A program made the position numbers and the translations under genes. A stretch of DNA of 19,507 bases, taken from assembly GCA_947454695.1 (NCBI GenBank), contig CANGMW010000014.1, positions 1-19,507 of the forward strand, read 5' to 3'. A model generated the notes under the pieces. The model worked only from the letters and a program-made list of their open reading frames with translations. It had not been told where the DNA came from and did not search any database. The DNA comes from Comamonadaceae bacterium. GTDB taxonomy: Bacteria; Pseudomonadota; Gammaproteobacteria; Burkholderiales; Burkholderiaceae_C. The first letter of the stretch is position 1. Every line of letters begins with the position of its first letter. Positions 7,594-14,181 of this stretch are shown here, piece after piece.

Positions 7594-8655
7594 GTGAATC
7601 ACATTATAGGGGGCAAACCGCCTCCCCGCCCAGCCGAGGTCAAAACAGTCCAGGTCGACGAGGATTCGGCAGGTCAACGCCTGGACAATTTTTTGATGCG
7701 CCATCTCAAAGGCGTACCCAAGACCCATGTCTACCGCATCATCCGCAGCGGCGAAGTGCGGGTGAACAAGGGCCGCGCCAGCGCCGACACCCGGGTGGCC
7801 GCAGGCGACCTGATCCGCCTGCCGCCGGTTCGGATTTCCGAGCGGGTGGCCGACAAGGCGCAGGCCATGCAAGCCGCCATCAGCCAGGGCGCGCCAGCGC
7901 GAGACTTTGTGGTGCTGTTTGAAGACGAGGCGGTTTTGGCCCTTGATAAACCGGCCGGCGTGGCGGTGCATGGGGGTTCGGGCGTGAGCTTTGGGGTGAT
8001 TGAGCAATTGCGCATGGCGCGGCCCCAGGCTAAATTTTTGGAGCTCGTGCATCGACTTGACCGCGAGACCAGCGGCATTTTGCTCGTTGCCAAAAAACGC
8101 AGTGCTCTGAAAAACCTTCAAGACCAGTTCCGGGAGCGCGAAACCGGCAAGACTTATTTGGCTCTGGTGAAGGGGCATTGGCCGGCCAATAAAAAAGTAC
8201 TGGACAAGCCATTGCACAAATACCTGCTCGACGATGGCGAGCGCCGCGTCAAAGTGGTGTCGCGTGATGACCCTGATGGCATGAAGTCAGTCTCCTTGGT
8301 ATCGGTACGCGCGCGCAGTGTCGTTCAATCGGGCGCTGCAGATCCTGGCATGTCGCTGCTGGAGGTCACCATCAAAACCGGTCGCACGCATCAGATCCGG
8401 GTGCACTTGGCCGCTGAAGGCATGCCCATCGTGGGTGACGACAAATACGGTGACTTCGAACTTAATAAGGTTCTGAGCAAGTCAAACGCCAGCAGCCGGC
8501 ACAGTGTACTCAAGCGCATGTTCTTGCACGCCTGGCGGTTACAGTTCAACCATCCCGTCAGTGGCGAACGCCTTGAGTTACGCGCCGAATTGCCCCCCGA
8601 ACTTCAACAATTTCTTGACCATGTCATCCCTGCCCAAGCCGCCGCGCACCCGTGA
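7594..8655 (+). CDS. rluC: 23S rRNA pseudouridine synthase RluC-type
   Basis: Predicted to convert specific uridines of 23S rRNA to pseudouridine (positions 955, 2504 and 2580 in E. coli). The 353-residue protein has an N-terminal S4 RNA-binding domain (about 27-75, with GQRLDNFLMRHLKGVPK and GEVRVNKGR) and the RluA-family catalytic domain. HRLDRETSG contains the catalytic aspartate, Asp156, and GRTHQIRVH is the usual downstream motif. GTG 7594 is the only start codon between the upstream in-frame stop (7555) and the conserved domain; no obvious Shine-Dalgarno is seen. RluD is less likely given the divergent placement with rne, which is a known rluC context. Its 3' end overlaps the next gene by 35 bp. 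Confidence 0.93.
   Translation: MNHIIGGKPPPRPAEVKTVQVDEDSAGQRLDNFLMRHLKGVPKTHVYRIIRSGEVRVNKGRASADTRVAAGDLIRLPPVRISERVADKAQAMQAAISQGAPARDFVVLFEDEAVLALDKPAGVAVHGGSGVSFGVIEQLRMARPQAKFLELVHRLDRETSGILLVAKKRSALKNLQDQFRERETGKTYLALVKGHWPANKKVLDKPLHKYLLDDGERRVKVVSRDDPDGMKSVSLVSVRARSVVQSGAADPGMSLLEVTIKTGRTHQIRVHLAAEGMPIVGDDKYGDFELNKVLSKSNASSRHSVLKRMFLHAWRLQFNHPVSGERLELRAELPPELQQFLDHVIPAQAAAHP
7603..7608 (-). promoter_or_regulatory. Candidate -10 box (TATAAT) for rne
   Basis: On the - strand the hexamer is a perfect TATAAT. Transcription would begin near 7596 and give an rne leader of about 500 nt. There is no good -35 hexamer at 16-18 bp (a TTGACC lies at a 29-bp spacing, too far). The box lies over the first codons of rluC, so the two genes would compete at their starts. 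This is a tentative call. Confidence 0.3.
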
Positions 8656-9301
8656 GTTTGATTTGATCGCCTTTGACTGGGACGGCACCTTGTTTGATTC
8701 AACGGCTGCGATCACCCGCTGTATCCAACTGGCAGTGCAGGATGTCGGCGGCCAAATGCCCAGTGAGCAAGACGCGGCTTATGTCATTGGCCTGGGGCTG
8801 ATGCAGGCCCTGGCGCATGCGGCGCCCGATGTGCCACAGGATAAATACCCACTGCTGGGCGAGCGCTACCGCCACCATTACATGGCCCGGCGCGACGACA
8901 TCACCCTGTTTGACGGGGTCTTGCCCATGCTCAATGAACTGCGCGCGCGGCAACATCTGTTGGCGGTCGCCACCGGCAAAAGCCGCGCAGGCCTGAATGA
9001 GGCCTTGCAGGACAGCGTCATCCAGGGGCTGTTCCATGGTTCCCGCACCGCCGATGAAACCGCTGGCAAGCCGCACCCGCGCATGCTGCATGAGTTGATG
9101 AGCGAGTTCGGCGTGCCCGCACAACGGGTGTTGATGATTGGCGACACGACCCATGATTTGCAAATGGCGCTCAACGCCGGATGCCCCAGCGTCGGGGTGA
9201 GTTACGGCGCGCATGAGCCGGCCGCCTTTGCCGCCTTCAAGCCTTTGTTTGTGGCCCACTCGGTGGGTGAACTTCATGATTGGTTGCTGTCCCATGGATG
9301 A
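8621..9301 (+). CDS. HAD-superfamily hydrolase (phosphoglycolate phosphatase-like)
   Basis: A 226-residue soluble HAD subfamily IA phosphatase. Motif I is FDWDGTLFDS, with the nucleophile Asp19 and acid Asp21. Motif II is VATGKSR. The lysine of motif III lies in ETAGKPHP, and motif IV is MIGDTTHDLQMA. A helical cap lies between motifs I and II (about residues 30-100). Family members act on small phosphate esters such as phosphoglycolate or sugar phosphates; the substrate cannot be read from sequence. The ATG at 8621 lies inside the end of rluC, a 35-bp overlap that suggests translational coupling; starts further upstream would fall deep in rluC. The stop overlaps the next gene by 8 bp. Confidence 0.9.
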   Translation: MSSLPKPPRTREFDLIAFDWDGTLFDSTAAITRCIQLAVQDVGGQMPSEQDAAYVIGLGLMQALAHAAPDVPQDKYPLLGERYRHHYMARRDDITLFDGVLPMLNELRARQHLLAVATGKSRAGLNEALQDSVIQGLFHGSRTADETAGKPHPRMLHELMSEFGVPAQRVLMIGDTTHDLQMALNAGCPSVGVSYGAHEPAAFAAFKPLFVAHSVGELHDWLLSHG

Positions 9302-9662
9302 GCAAATGCTTGCCTTGTGCCATTCGGCCGACTTAGGTGACGCCGGTTTGGCCGTGCCTTTTGATGTGCTCTACATGGGCTTTACATGTCGTGCGTTTGC
9401 GATCCGTTTTGAAGGCCAGGTGCACGCCTACCTCAACCGCTGCAGCCATGTGGCCATGGAAATGGATTTCCAGCCCAACCGGTTTTTTGACCATTCGGGC
9501 CGCTTTTTGATTTGCGCGACCCATGGCGCGATGTACCAGCCGCAGACCGGTGAGTGCCGAGGCGGTCCCTGCCATGGCGGACTTGTAAAAATTCAAGTCT
9601 CGGAATTTGACGGCGTGGTGCACTGGCATACTTCACACAACCTCAAACCCCTAGAGTTCTGA
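9294..9662 (+). CDS. Small Rieske [2Fe-2S] protein
   Basis: A 122-residue protein made almost entirely of one Rieske domain. The cluster ligands are visible: Cys50 and His52 in NRCSHVAM and Cys74 and His77 in ICATHGAMY. Extra cysteines at 87 and 93 are noted but are not canonical ligands. There is no signal peptide or membrane helix, so it is a soluble cytoplasmic ferredoxin-like protein rather than a cytochrome bc1 subunit, and no oxygenase domain is attached. The electron partner is unknown. It starts 8 bp inside the HAD gene (ATG 9294) and ends 1 bp before the S49 peptidase start, so the three are probably one transcript. Confidence 0.9.
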   Translation: MDEQMLALCHSADLGDAGLAVPFDVLYMGFTCRAFAIRFEGQVHAYLNRCSHVAMEMDFQPNRFFDHSGRFLICATHGAMYQPQTGECRGGPCHGGLVKIQVSEFDGVVHWHTSHNLKPLEF

Positions 9663-9663
9663 C

Positions 9664-10674
9664 ATGACTGATTTCAACCAAGACGCCGCCGCTCAAGCCA
9701 AGGCTGAGCAATTTGCCGCCGGCACGACTCAACACGACGCTGCATCGGCCGGGGGCTGGGAGCGCGGTGTTTTGGAAAAGCTGGCGTTTGCAGCGCTGGA
9801 AGAGCAGCGCGTCAGCCGTCGCTGGAAACTGTTTAGCCGAATCTCTTGGCTCGTGCTGCTGGTGCTGGGTCTGTGGTTGGCCTTGGGCACGGGTGGGGGC
9901 TCGAAAAATCTCAATGGTCCGCACACGGCCATGGTCGAAATCAAGGGCGAAATTGCCTCAGGTGCGGAAGCCAGTGCCGAACTTGTGATCGCCGCCATGC
10001 GCGCCGCGTTTGAAGAACGCGAAGCCCAGGCCATTGTGTTGCTGATCAATTCGCCCGGCGGATCGCCAGTGCAGGCCGGCATCATCAACGATGAAATCAT
10101 CCGCTTGAAAGCCAAGTACAAAAAGCCGGTGTATGTGGTGGTCGAAGAATCCTGCGCGTCCGCCGCCTATTACATTGCCGTTGCGGCTGACAAAATTTAT
10201 GTCGACAAGGCCAGCATCGTGGGCAGCATTGGCGTCTTGATGGACGGCTTCGGGTTCACCGGCCTCATGGACAAGCTGGGTGTGGAGCGCCGCCTCATGA
10301 CGGCCGGCGAAAACAAGGGATTTTTAGACCCCTTCAGCCCCCGAAGCGACAAGCAACGTGTGTTTGCCCAGACCATGCTGGACCAGATTCACAAGCAATT
10401 CATCGGCGTGGTCAAAGCCGGTCGGGGCGACCGCTTGAAAGAAACTCCGGAGATGTTCAGTGGCTTGTTCTGGAGCGGCCAGCAGGCCGTGGACATGGGC
10501 TTGGCCGATGGACTTGGCAACCTGGATTACGTGGCCCGCGAAGTGGTCAAGGCCGAAGAGGTGATTGACTACACGCGCCGTGACAATGTGGCCGAGCGTT
10601 TGGTCAAGCGCTTTGGTGCAGCCTTGGGTGAGGGGGCTGTCAAAGCGCTGCAGTCCGTGGCGGTCTTGCGCTGA
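9664..10674 (+). CDS. Membrane-anchored S49 serine peptidase (SppA/SohB type)
   Basis: A 336-residue signal-peptide-peptidase-like protease. The N-terminus is a cytoplasmic segment of about 55 residues, then one membrane helix (about 58-76, ISWLVLLVLGLWLALG), with the catalytic domain outside. NSPGGSPVQAG is the family oxyanion region. SCASAAYYIA holds the likely nucleophile Ser166, and GENKGF the general base Lys218; their 52-residue spacing equals that known for E. coli SohB. It is a single-domain form, half the size of E. coli SppA. It is thought to degrade leftover signal peptides or membrane proteins. It sits directly after the Rieske gene and converges with the RsmI-like gene 27 bp further on. 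Confidence 0.93.
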   Translation: MTDFNQDAAAQAKAEQFAAGTTQHDAASAGGWERGVLEKLAFAALEEQRVSRRWKLFSRISWLVLLVLGLWLALGTGGGSKNLNGPHTAMVEIKGEIASGAEASAELVIAAMRAAFEEREAQAIVLLINSPGGSPVQAGIINDEIIRLKAKYKKPVYVVVEESCASAAYYIAVAADKIYVDKASIVGSIGVLMDGFGFTGLMDKLGVERRLMTAGENKGFLDPFSPRSDKQRVFAQTMLDQIHKQFIGVVKAGRGDRLKETPEMFSGLFWSGQQAVDMGLADGLGNLDYVAREVVKAEEVIDYTRRDNVAERLVKRFGAALGEGAVKALQSVAVLR

Positions 10675-10701
10675 ACTGAAGCGGCTTTTACGGGCGGTTC
10701 G

Positions 10702-11484
10702 CTATCGCCCGATTGCAAACACGGCTGGCAAATCATTACTCAAGCCGGCGGCTTGTTTTTTCCACTGCTGAATGGTGTCGCTGCGCGAACTCGCGCGCTC
10801 CAGCGTCAGTCCCGAGCTGATGGCCAATCGGGTGTTGTGCTGCAGTGTTTGTAAAAGCGCTTGGAACAAGGCGGTGTTGCGGTAGGGCGTTTCGATGAAC
10901 AGCTGGGTCTGTCCTGATTTGAGCGCCAACGATTCCAATTCACGCAGACGCAACTGGCGTTGTGCGGCATCTTGGGGCAAGTAGCCGACAAACGCAAAGT
11001 TCTGTCCTGACAAGCCACTGGCTGCCAAAGCCAACAGAATCGACACCGGCCCCACTAATGGCACCACCCGAATGCCCAGCTCATGCGCGGCGCGCACCAC
11101 GGATGATCCTGGATCGGCCACGGCCGGCATGCCGGCTTCGCTGAGCAGGCCGACATCGTGTCCATCCAACGCGGGGGTGAGCAAGCCGCGCGCATCGAAC
11201 TTACCGTCGTGGTCGCCTTTTTTGTGGACCTCGCGGGGCAGCTCGGTGATGTGCAATTCTTGGATGGCGTGCGTGAGGGCCACCACTTCATTCACGCGTT
11301 TGAGGTAAGCGCGGGCGCTCTTGGCGTTTTCACACACCCAATAGCCAAGCCGGGCTGCCGTGCTCAAAGTAGCCAGTGGCAATGCCGCTTGCAAGGGCGC
11401 TTGGGTGTCGCACCCAAAGTCCAGCGGCGCGGGCACCAAATACAGGGTGCCTTGGGGTCTGGTCGCGTCGTGCGCTTCAGACAT
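10702..11484 (-). CDS. RsmI-like SAM-dependent methyltransferase
   Basis: A 260-residue member of the tetrapyrrole methylase fold family that includes RsmI, which methylates the 2'-O of C1402 in 16S rRNA. The diagnostic stretch LLSEAGMPAVADPGSSVV is the SAM-binding region, followed by VVPLVGPVSILLALAASGL and FVGYLP. It differs from classical RsmI: the N-terminal lead-in is divergent and there is no sign of the C-terminal helix-turn-helix part. It is better called RsmI-like; the target is unknown and a separate true rsmI probably exists elsewhere. I chose ATG 11484 over an upstream frame start because homology begins at GTLYLVPAPL. It overlaps the end of maf by 8 bp. Confidence 0.85.
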   Translation of the reverse strand: MSEAHDATRPQGTLYLVPAPLDFGCDTQAPLQAALPLATLSTAARLGYWVCENAKSARAYLKRVNEVVALTHAIQELHITELPREVHKKGDHDGKFDARGLLTPALDGHDVGLLSEAGMPAVADPGSSVVRAAHELGIRVVPLVGPVSILLALAASGLSGQNFAFVGYLPQDAAQRQLRLRELESLALKSGQTQLFIETPYRNTALFQALLQTLQHNTRLAISSGLTLERASSRSDTIQQWKKQAAGLSNDLPAVFAIGR

Positions 11485-12094
11485 GGGAACTGCCCGATGC
11501 GGTGAGCAAGGCAATCCCCGCTGCACGGATCATGCGGGCAGTGCGGATCAGAGGCAGGCCCACGAGCGCAGTCGGGTCGTCGCTTTGGATGGACGCGAGC
11601 AGTGCAATGCCCAGCCCTTCGCTTTTGGCGCTACCGGCGCAGTCATAGGGTTGTTCCGCGCGCAAATAGTTTTCAATTTCTTCTTCCGTGAGGTCTCTGA
11701 ATTTGACCTCCACCGCTGCCAAGTCGACTTGCGAAAAGCCGCTGCGCTGGCACACCACCGCCACGGCGGTTTGAAAAATCACCGACTGACCGGACATTTG
11801 GCGCAATTGTTTGACCGCCCGCTCATGCGTGCCGGGTTTGCCCAAGGGCTGACCGTTCAGATCAGCTACCTGGTCGGAGCCGATCACCACCGCTTCGGGA
11901 AATTTGCGGGCCACTGCCTGTGCTTTGGCCAGCGCCAAGCGCAAGGCCAGTTCGCGGGGGGACTCATGGGCCTGGGGCGTTTCGTCGACCTCGGGGGACG
12001 CCACCTCAAATGGGACGCGCAGTCGGGAGAGCAGCTCGCGCCGATAAACGGAGGTGGAGCCCAGTATCAGGGGTTTGGCATCAGGTGAAGTCAT
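11477..12094 (-). CDS. Maf-family nucleotide pyrophosphatase (YceF type)
   Basis: A 205-residue Maf protein. LILGSTSVYRRELL at the start is the substrate-pocket motif, PEVDET follows, GSDQVADLNGQPLGKP is the catalytic core, and EIENYL and YDCAGSAKSEG are the C-terminal motifs. The GSDQV form, rather than the GADT form, and the position beside yceD point to the YceF subfamily, which hydrolyses 7-methyl-GTP in E. coli. It may clean modified nucleotides from the pool. The ATG has no Shine-Dalgarno sequence, and a TAGAAT hexamer ends just 6 bp before it. It is divergent from yceD with an 83-bp gap, and its stop overlaps the RsmI-like start. Confidence 0.93.
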   Translation of the reverse strand: MTSPDAKPLILGSTSVYRRELLSRLRVPFEVASPEVDETPQAHESPRELALRLALAKAQAVARKFPEAVVIGSDQVADLNGQPLGKPGTHERAVKQLRQMSGQSVIFQTAVAVVCQRSGFSQVDLAAVEVKFRDLTEEEIENYLRAEQPYDCAGSAKSEGLGIALLASIQSDDPTALVGLPLIRTARMIRAAGIALLTASGSSHV

Positions 12095-12177
12095 GCGCCG
12101 ATTCTAGTGACAGGGTTGGTCCCGCCTCGGGGTCGTGCTCTGCACAGGGCCTCAAACGGGTGATTTACACTGCAGAC

Positions 12178-12726
12178 ATGTCTCAAGAATTCTTTGCTGA
12201 TCGGCTCGATATCAAGGCTTTTGCCAAATCCCAGGGGGCGCTTTCGGGCGAAACGCCGCTGTCCGGCTTTGATCGTTTGATGGCTGAGGCCCATGGCCTG
12301 AACCTCAGCCACCAGGTGGCCTGGACAGCGCAAGGCGAGATGCTTACAGGTGCTGGTGGGAGTGAGCAATGCTGGCTGCATGTGCAGGCCAGCCTGAGCT
12401 TGCCGCAAATTTGTCAACGCTGTCTCTCGGGCGTGGATACCGAGGTGACTGTGGCGCGGGATTTTCGTTTTGTGGCGACCGAAGCCCAGGCCGAGGCGGA
12501 GGACGAGGAGGCCGAAGAAGATGTGCTGGCTTGGTCCAAGAGTTTTGACCTGCTGGCACTCATTGAAGATGAGTTGCTCATGGCCATGCCCTTGGTGCCG
12601 GTTCATGAGGTGTGTCCCACGGTCGTCAAAATGAGTGCTCAGGACGAGAATTTTGAGTCCATTGAGGGCGAAAAACTCAATCCCTTTGCTGTTTTGGCCA
12701 GCTTTAAGGCCGATAAGTCAAAGTAA
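12178..12726 (+). CDS. yceD: YceD / DUF177 family protein (23S rRNA accumulation protein)
   Basis: A 182-residue acidic protein with the family signature CQRCL in the middle and a highly acidic segment after it. In E. coli YceD is required for normal 23S rRNA accumulation, acting with RNase E; the biochemical activity is unknown. The CxxC pair suggests a structural or metal-binding knot. The frame stays open far upstream into the divergent maf gene, but homology begins at MSQEFFADRLD, so ATG 12178 is chosen. No Shine-Dalgarno is visible and TACACT ends 6 bp before the ATG. It is followed by rpmF after 125 bp. Confidence 0.88.
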   Translation: MSQEFFADRLDIKAFAKSQGALSGETPLSGFDRLMAEAHGLNLSHQVAWTAQGEMLTGAGGSEQCWLHVQASLSLPQICQRCLSGVDTEVTVARDFRFVATEAQAEAEDEEAEEDVLAWSKSFDLLALIEDELLMAMPLVPVHEVCPTVVKMSAQDENFESIEGEKLNPFAVLASFKADKSK

Positions 12727-12751
12727 ATCGAGCGAAATCAAGCAGTTAGGC

Positions 12752-12757
12752 TATAAT
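12752..12757 (+). promoter_or_regulatory. Candidate promoter -10 box for rpmF-plsX-fab
   Basis: A perfect TATAAT lies just after the yceD stop, 94 bp upstream of rpmF. The -35 region is weak (TCGAGC at an 18-bp spacing). Transcription would start near 12764, giving a leader of roughly 88 nt. A separate rpmF promoter is known in E. coli at the equivalent place. Confidence 0.5.
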
Positions 12758-12851
12758 TTGAGGCTTCGCACGGTTCACCCGGGCAACTCGCTAACCCCAT
12801 TTAACCCTTGCCAGCCGCTGTGTCGATTGGCAAACAGATCAGGAGCCGACC

Positions 12852-13034
12852 ATGGCCGTCCAACAAAACAAAAAATCGCCTTCCAAGCGCGGTATGCACC
12901 GTTCGCACAACGCACTGAACGTGCCCGGTATCGCTGTGGAGCCCACCACGGGCGAAACCCATTTGCGCCACCACATCAGCCCCACGGGCTTTTACCGTGG
13001 TCGCAAAGTGCTCAAGACCAAATCTGAAGCCTGA
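12852..13034 (+). CDS. rpmF: 50S ribosomal protein L32
   Basis: A 60-residue basic protein of the large ribosomal subunit. The N-terminus MAVQQNKKSPSKRGMHRSH is typical, and LRHHISPTGFYRGRKV is the C-terminal signature. It is the cysteine-free form, without a zinc ribbon. The start is set by AGGAG nine bases upstream of the ATG. The yceD-rpmF-plsX order is widely conserved and links ribosome supply to membrane lipid synthesis. A strong hairpin follows the stop. Confidence 0.98.
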   Translation: MAVQQNKKSPSKRGMHRSHNALNVPGIAVEPTTGETHLRHHISPTGFYRGRKVLKTKSEA

Positions 13035-13049
13035 TTCGTTAATCAAACC

Positions 13050-13088
13050 AAGGCCCGATGCTACCAACCGTAGCCTCGGGCCTTTGTC
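13050..13088 (+). terminator. Strong hairpin after rpmF; terminator or attenuator
   Basis: AAGGCCCGA (13050-13058) pairs with TCGGGCCTT (13076-13084) and GCTAC (13060-13064) with GTAGC (13070-13074), around a CAACC loop; only one mismatch interrupts 14 pairs. The U run after it is weak (TTTGTCTT). It probably ends part of the rpmF transcripts while some continue into plsX, or marks a stable 3' end after processing. Confidence 0.65.
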
Positions 13089-13122
13089 TTGATGCCTGTT
13101 CATTTTTCAACCGATTGTGCTG

Positions 13123-14160
13123 ATGGCTATGACCACCATTGCCGTTGACTGCATGGGGGGAGACCACGGCCCCCGTGTCACTCTGCCGGCCTGTCAGAAA
13201 TTTTTGGATCACCATCCAGAGGCTCATTTGCTCTTGGTGGGTTTGCCCCAGGCGCTCAGCGGTTTTTCACATCCCCGTGCGCGGGTGGTTGCGGCCACTG
13301 AGGTCGTGGGCATGGACGACCCGCTGGAAGTGGCGCTTCGCAAGAAAAAAGACTCCTCCATGCGCGTGGCCATTCAGCAGGTCAAAGACGGGACCGCCCA
13401 TGCCGCAGTGTCCGCCGGTAACACCGGTGCCCTGATGGCCATTGCCCGGTATTTACTCAAGACCTTGGATGGCATTGACCGCCCTGCCATTGCAGCCCAA
13501 ATTCCCAATGCGCTTGGAAAAGCCACCACGGTGCTCGATTTGGGCGCCAACGTAGATTGCACAGCAGAACATTTGTTGCAATTTGCAGTGATGGGCGCTG
13601 CGCTGGTCACGGTGCTGACCGATGACGTCAACCCCTCTGTGGGCTTATTGAATATTGGCGAAGAAGTCATTAAAGGCAATGAAACCATCAAAAAAGCCGG
13701 TGAATTGCTGCGATCTGCTGCCAACGCCGGTGATTTGAACTTTTGCGGCAATGTCGAAGGCAACGATATCTTCAAAGGAGTCGTTGACATCGTTGTGTGT
13801 GATGGGTTTGTGGGTAATGTGGCGCTCAAGACCAGCGAGGGCTTGGCTTCCATGTTTGGTGAGTTCTTGAAAACCGAATTTTCAAAGAATATCTTCACTA
13901 AATTTGCTGCTATCGTCGCCTATCCTGTTCTATCTGCATTTAAAAATCGGTTTGATCACCGTCGCTACAACGGCGCGGCCTTGCTGGGGCTGCGTGGCTT
14001 GGTGTTCAAAAGCCATGGTTCTGCAGATGCGATCGCCTTCGAAGTCGCCTTGAGTCGGGCGTATGATGCAGCCCGAAACAACTTGTTGGACCGGGTGCAG
14101 GCGCGAATTGTCCAGGCAACAGCTTTAGTGCTGGAAAAGCCTTTAGCAGATGCGCCCTGA
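13123..14160 (+). CDS. plsX: Phosphate acyltransferase PlsX
   Basis: Transfers acyl groups from acyl-ACP to inorganic phosphate, giving acyl-phosphate for PlsY and so for phosphatidic acid synthesis; peripheral inner-membrane enzyme. The 345-residue protein begins with the hallmark AVDCMGGDHGP and contains AVSAGNTGALMA and VVCDGFVGNVALKTSEG, all typical of the family. Start choice is uncertain: GTG 13117, ATG 13123 and ATG 13129 are in frame, and none has a good ribosome binding site. ATG 13123 gives the same distance to the MGGD motif as in E. coli. It lies downstream of the rpmF hairpin and 21 bp before fabH. Confidence 0.96.
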   Translation: MAMTTIAVDCMGGDHGPRVTLPACQKFLDHHPEAHLLLVGLPQALSGFSHPRARVVAATEVVGMDDPLEVALRKKKDSSMRVAIQQVKDGTAHAAVSAGNTGALMAIARYLLKTLDGIDRPAIAAQIPNALGKATTVLDLGANVDCTAEHLLQFAVMGAALVTVLTDDVNPSVGLLNIGEEVIKGNETIKKAGELLRSAANAGDLNFCGNVEGNDIFKGVVDIVVCDGFVGNVALKTSEGLASMFGEFLKTEFSKNIFTKFAAIVAYPVLSAFKNRFDHRRYNGAALLGLRGLVFKSHGSADAIAFEVALSRAYDAARNNLLDRVQARIVQATALVLEKPLADAP

Positions 14161-14181
14161 CCCGGCACAAAAATTAAATCC

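Noticed and set aside
7209..7922. A 237-codon + strand frame spanning the rne-rluC gap and the start of rluC
   Set aside because: It overlaps the RluC S4 domain in another frame, has no recognisable domain, and its start lies in the likely rne leader.
10691..10711. Hairpin CGGGCG / CGCCCG between the S49 peptidase and the RsmI-like gene, considered as a terminator
   Set aside because: The stem is only 6 bp with a 9-base loop and no U run on either strand, and it overlaps the RsmI-like stop codon.
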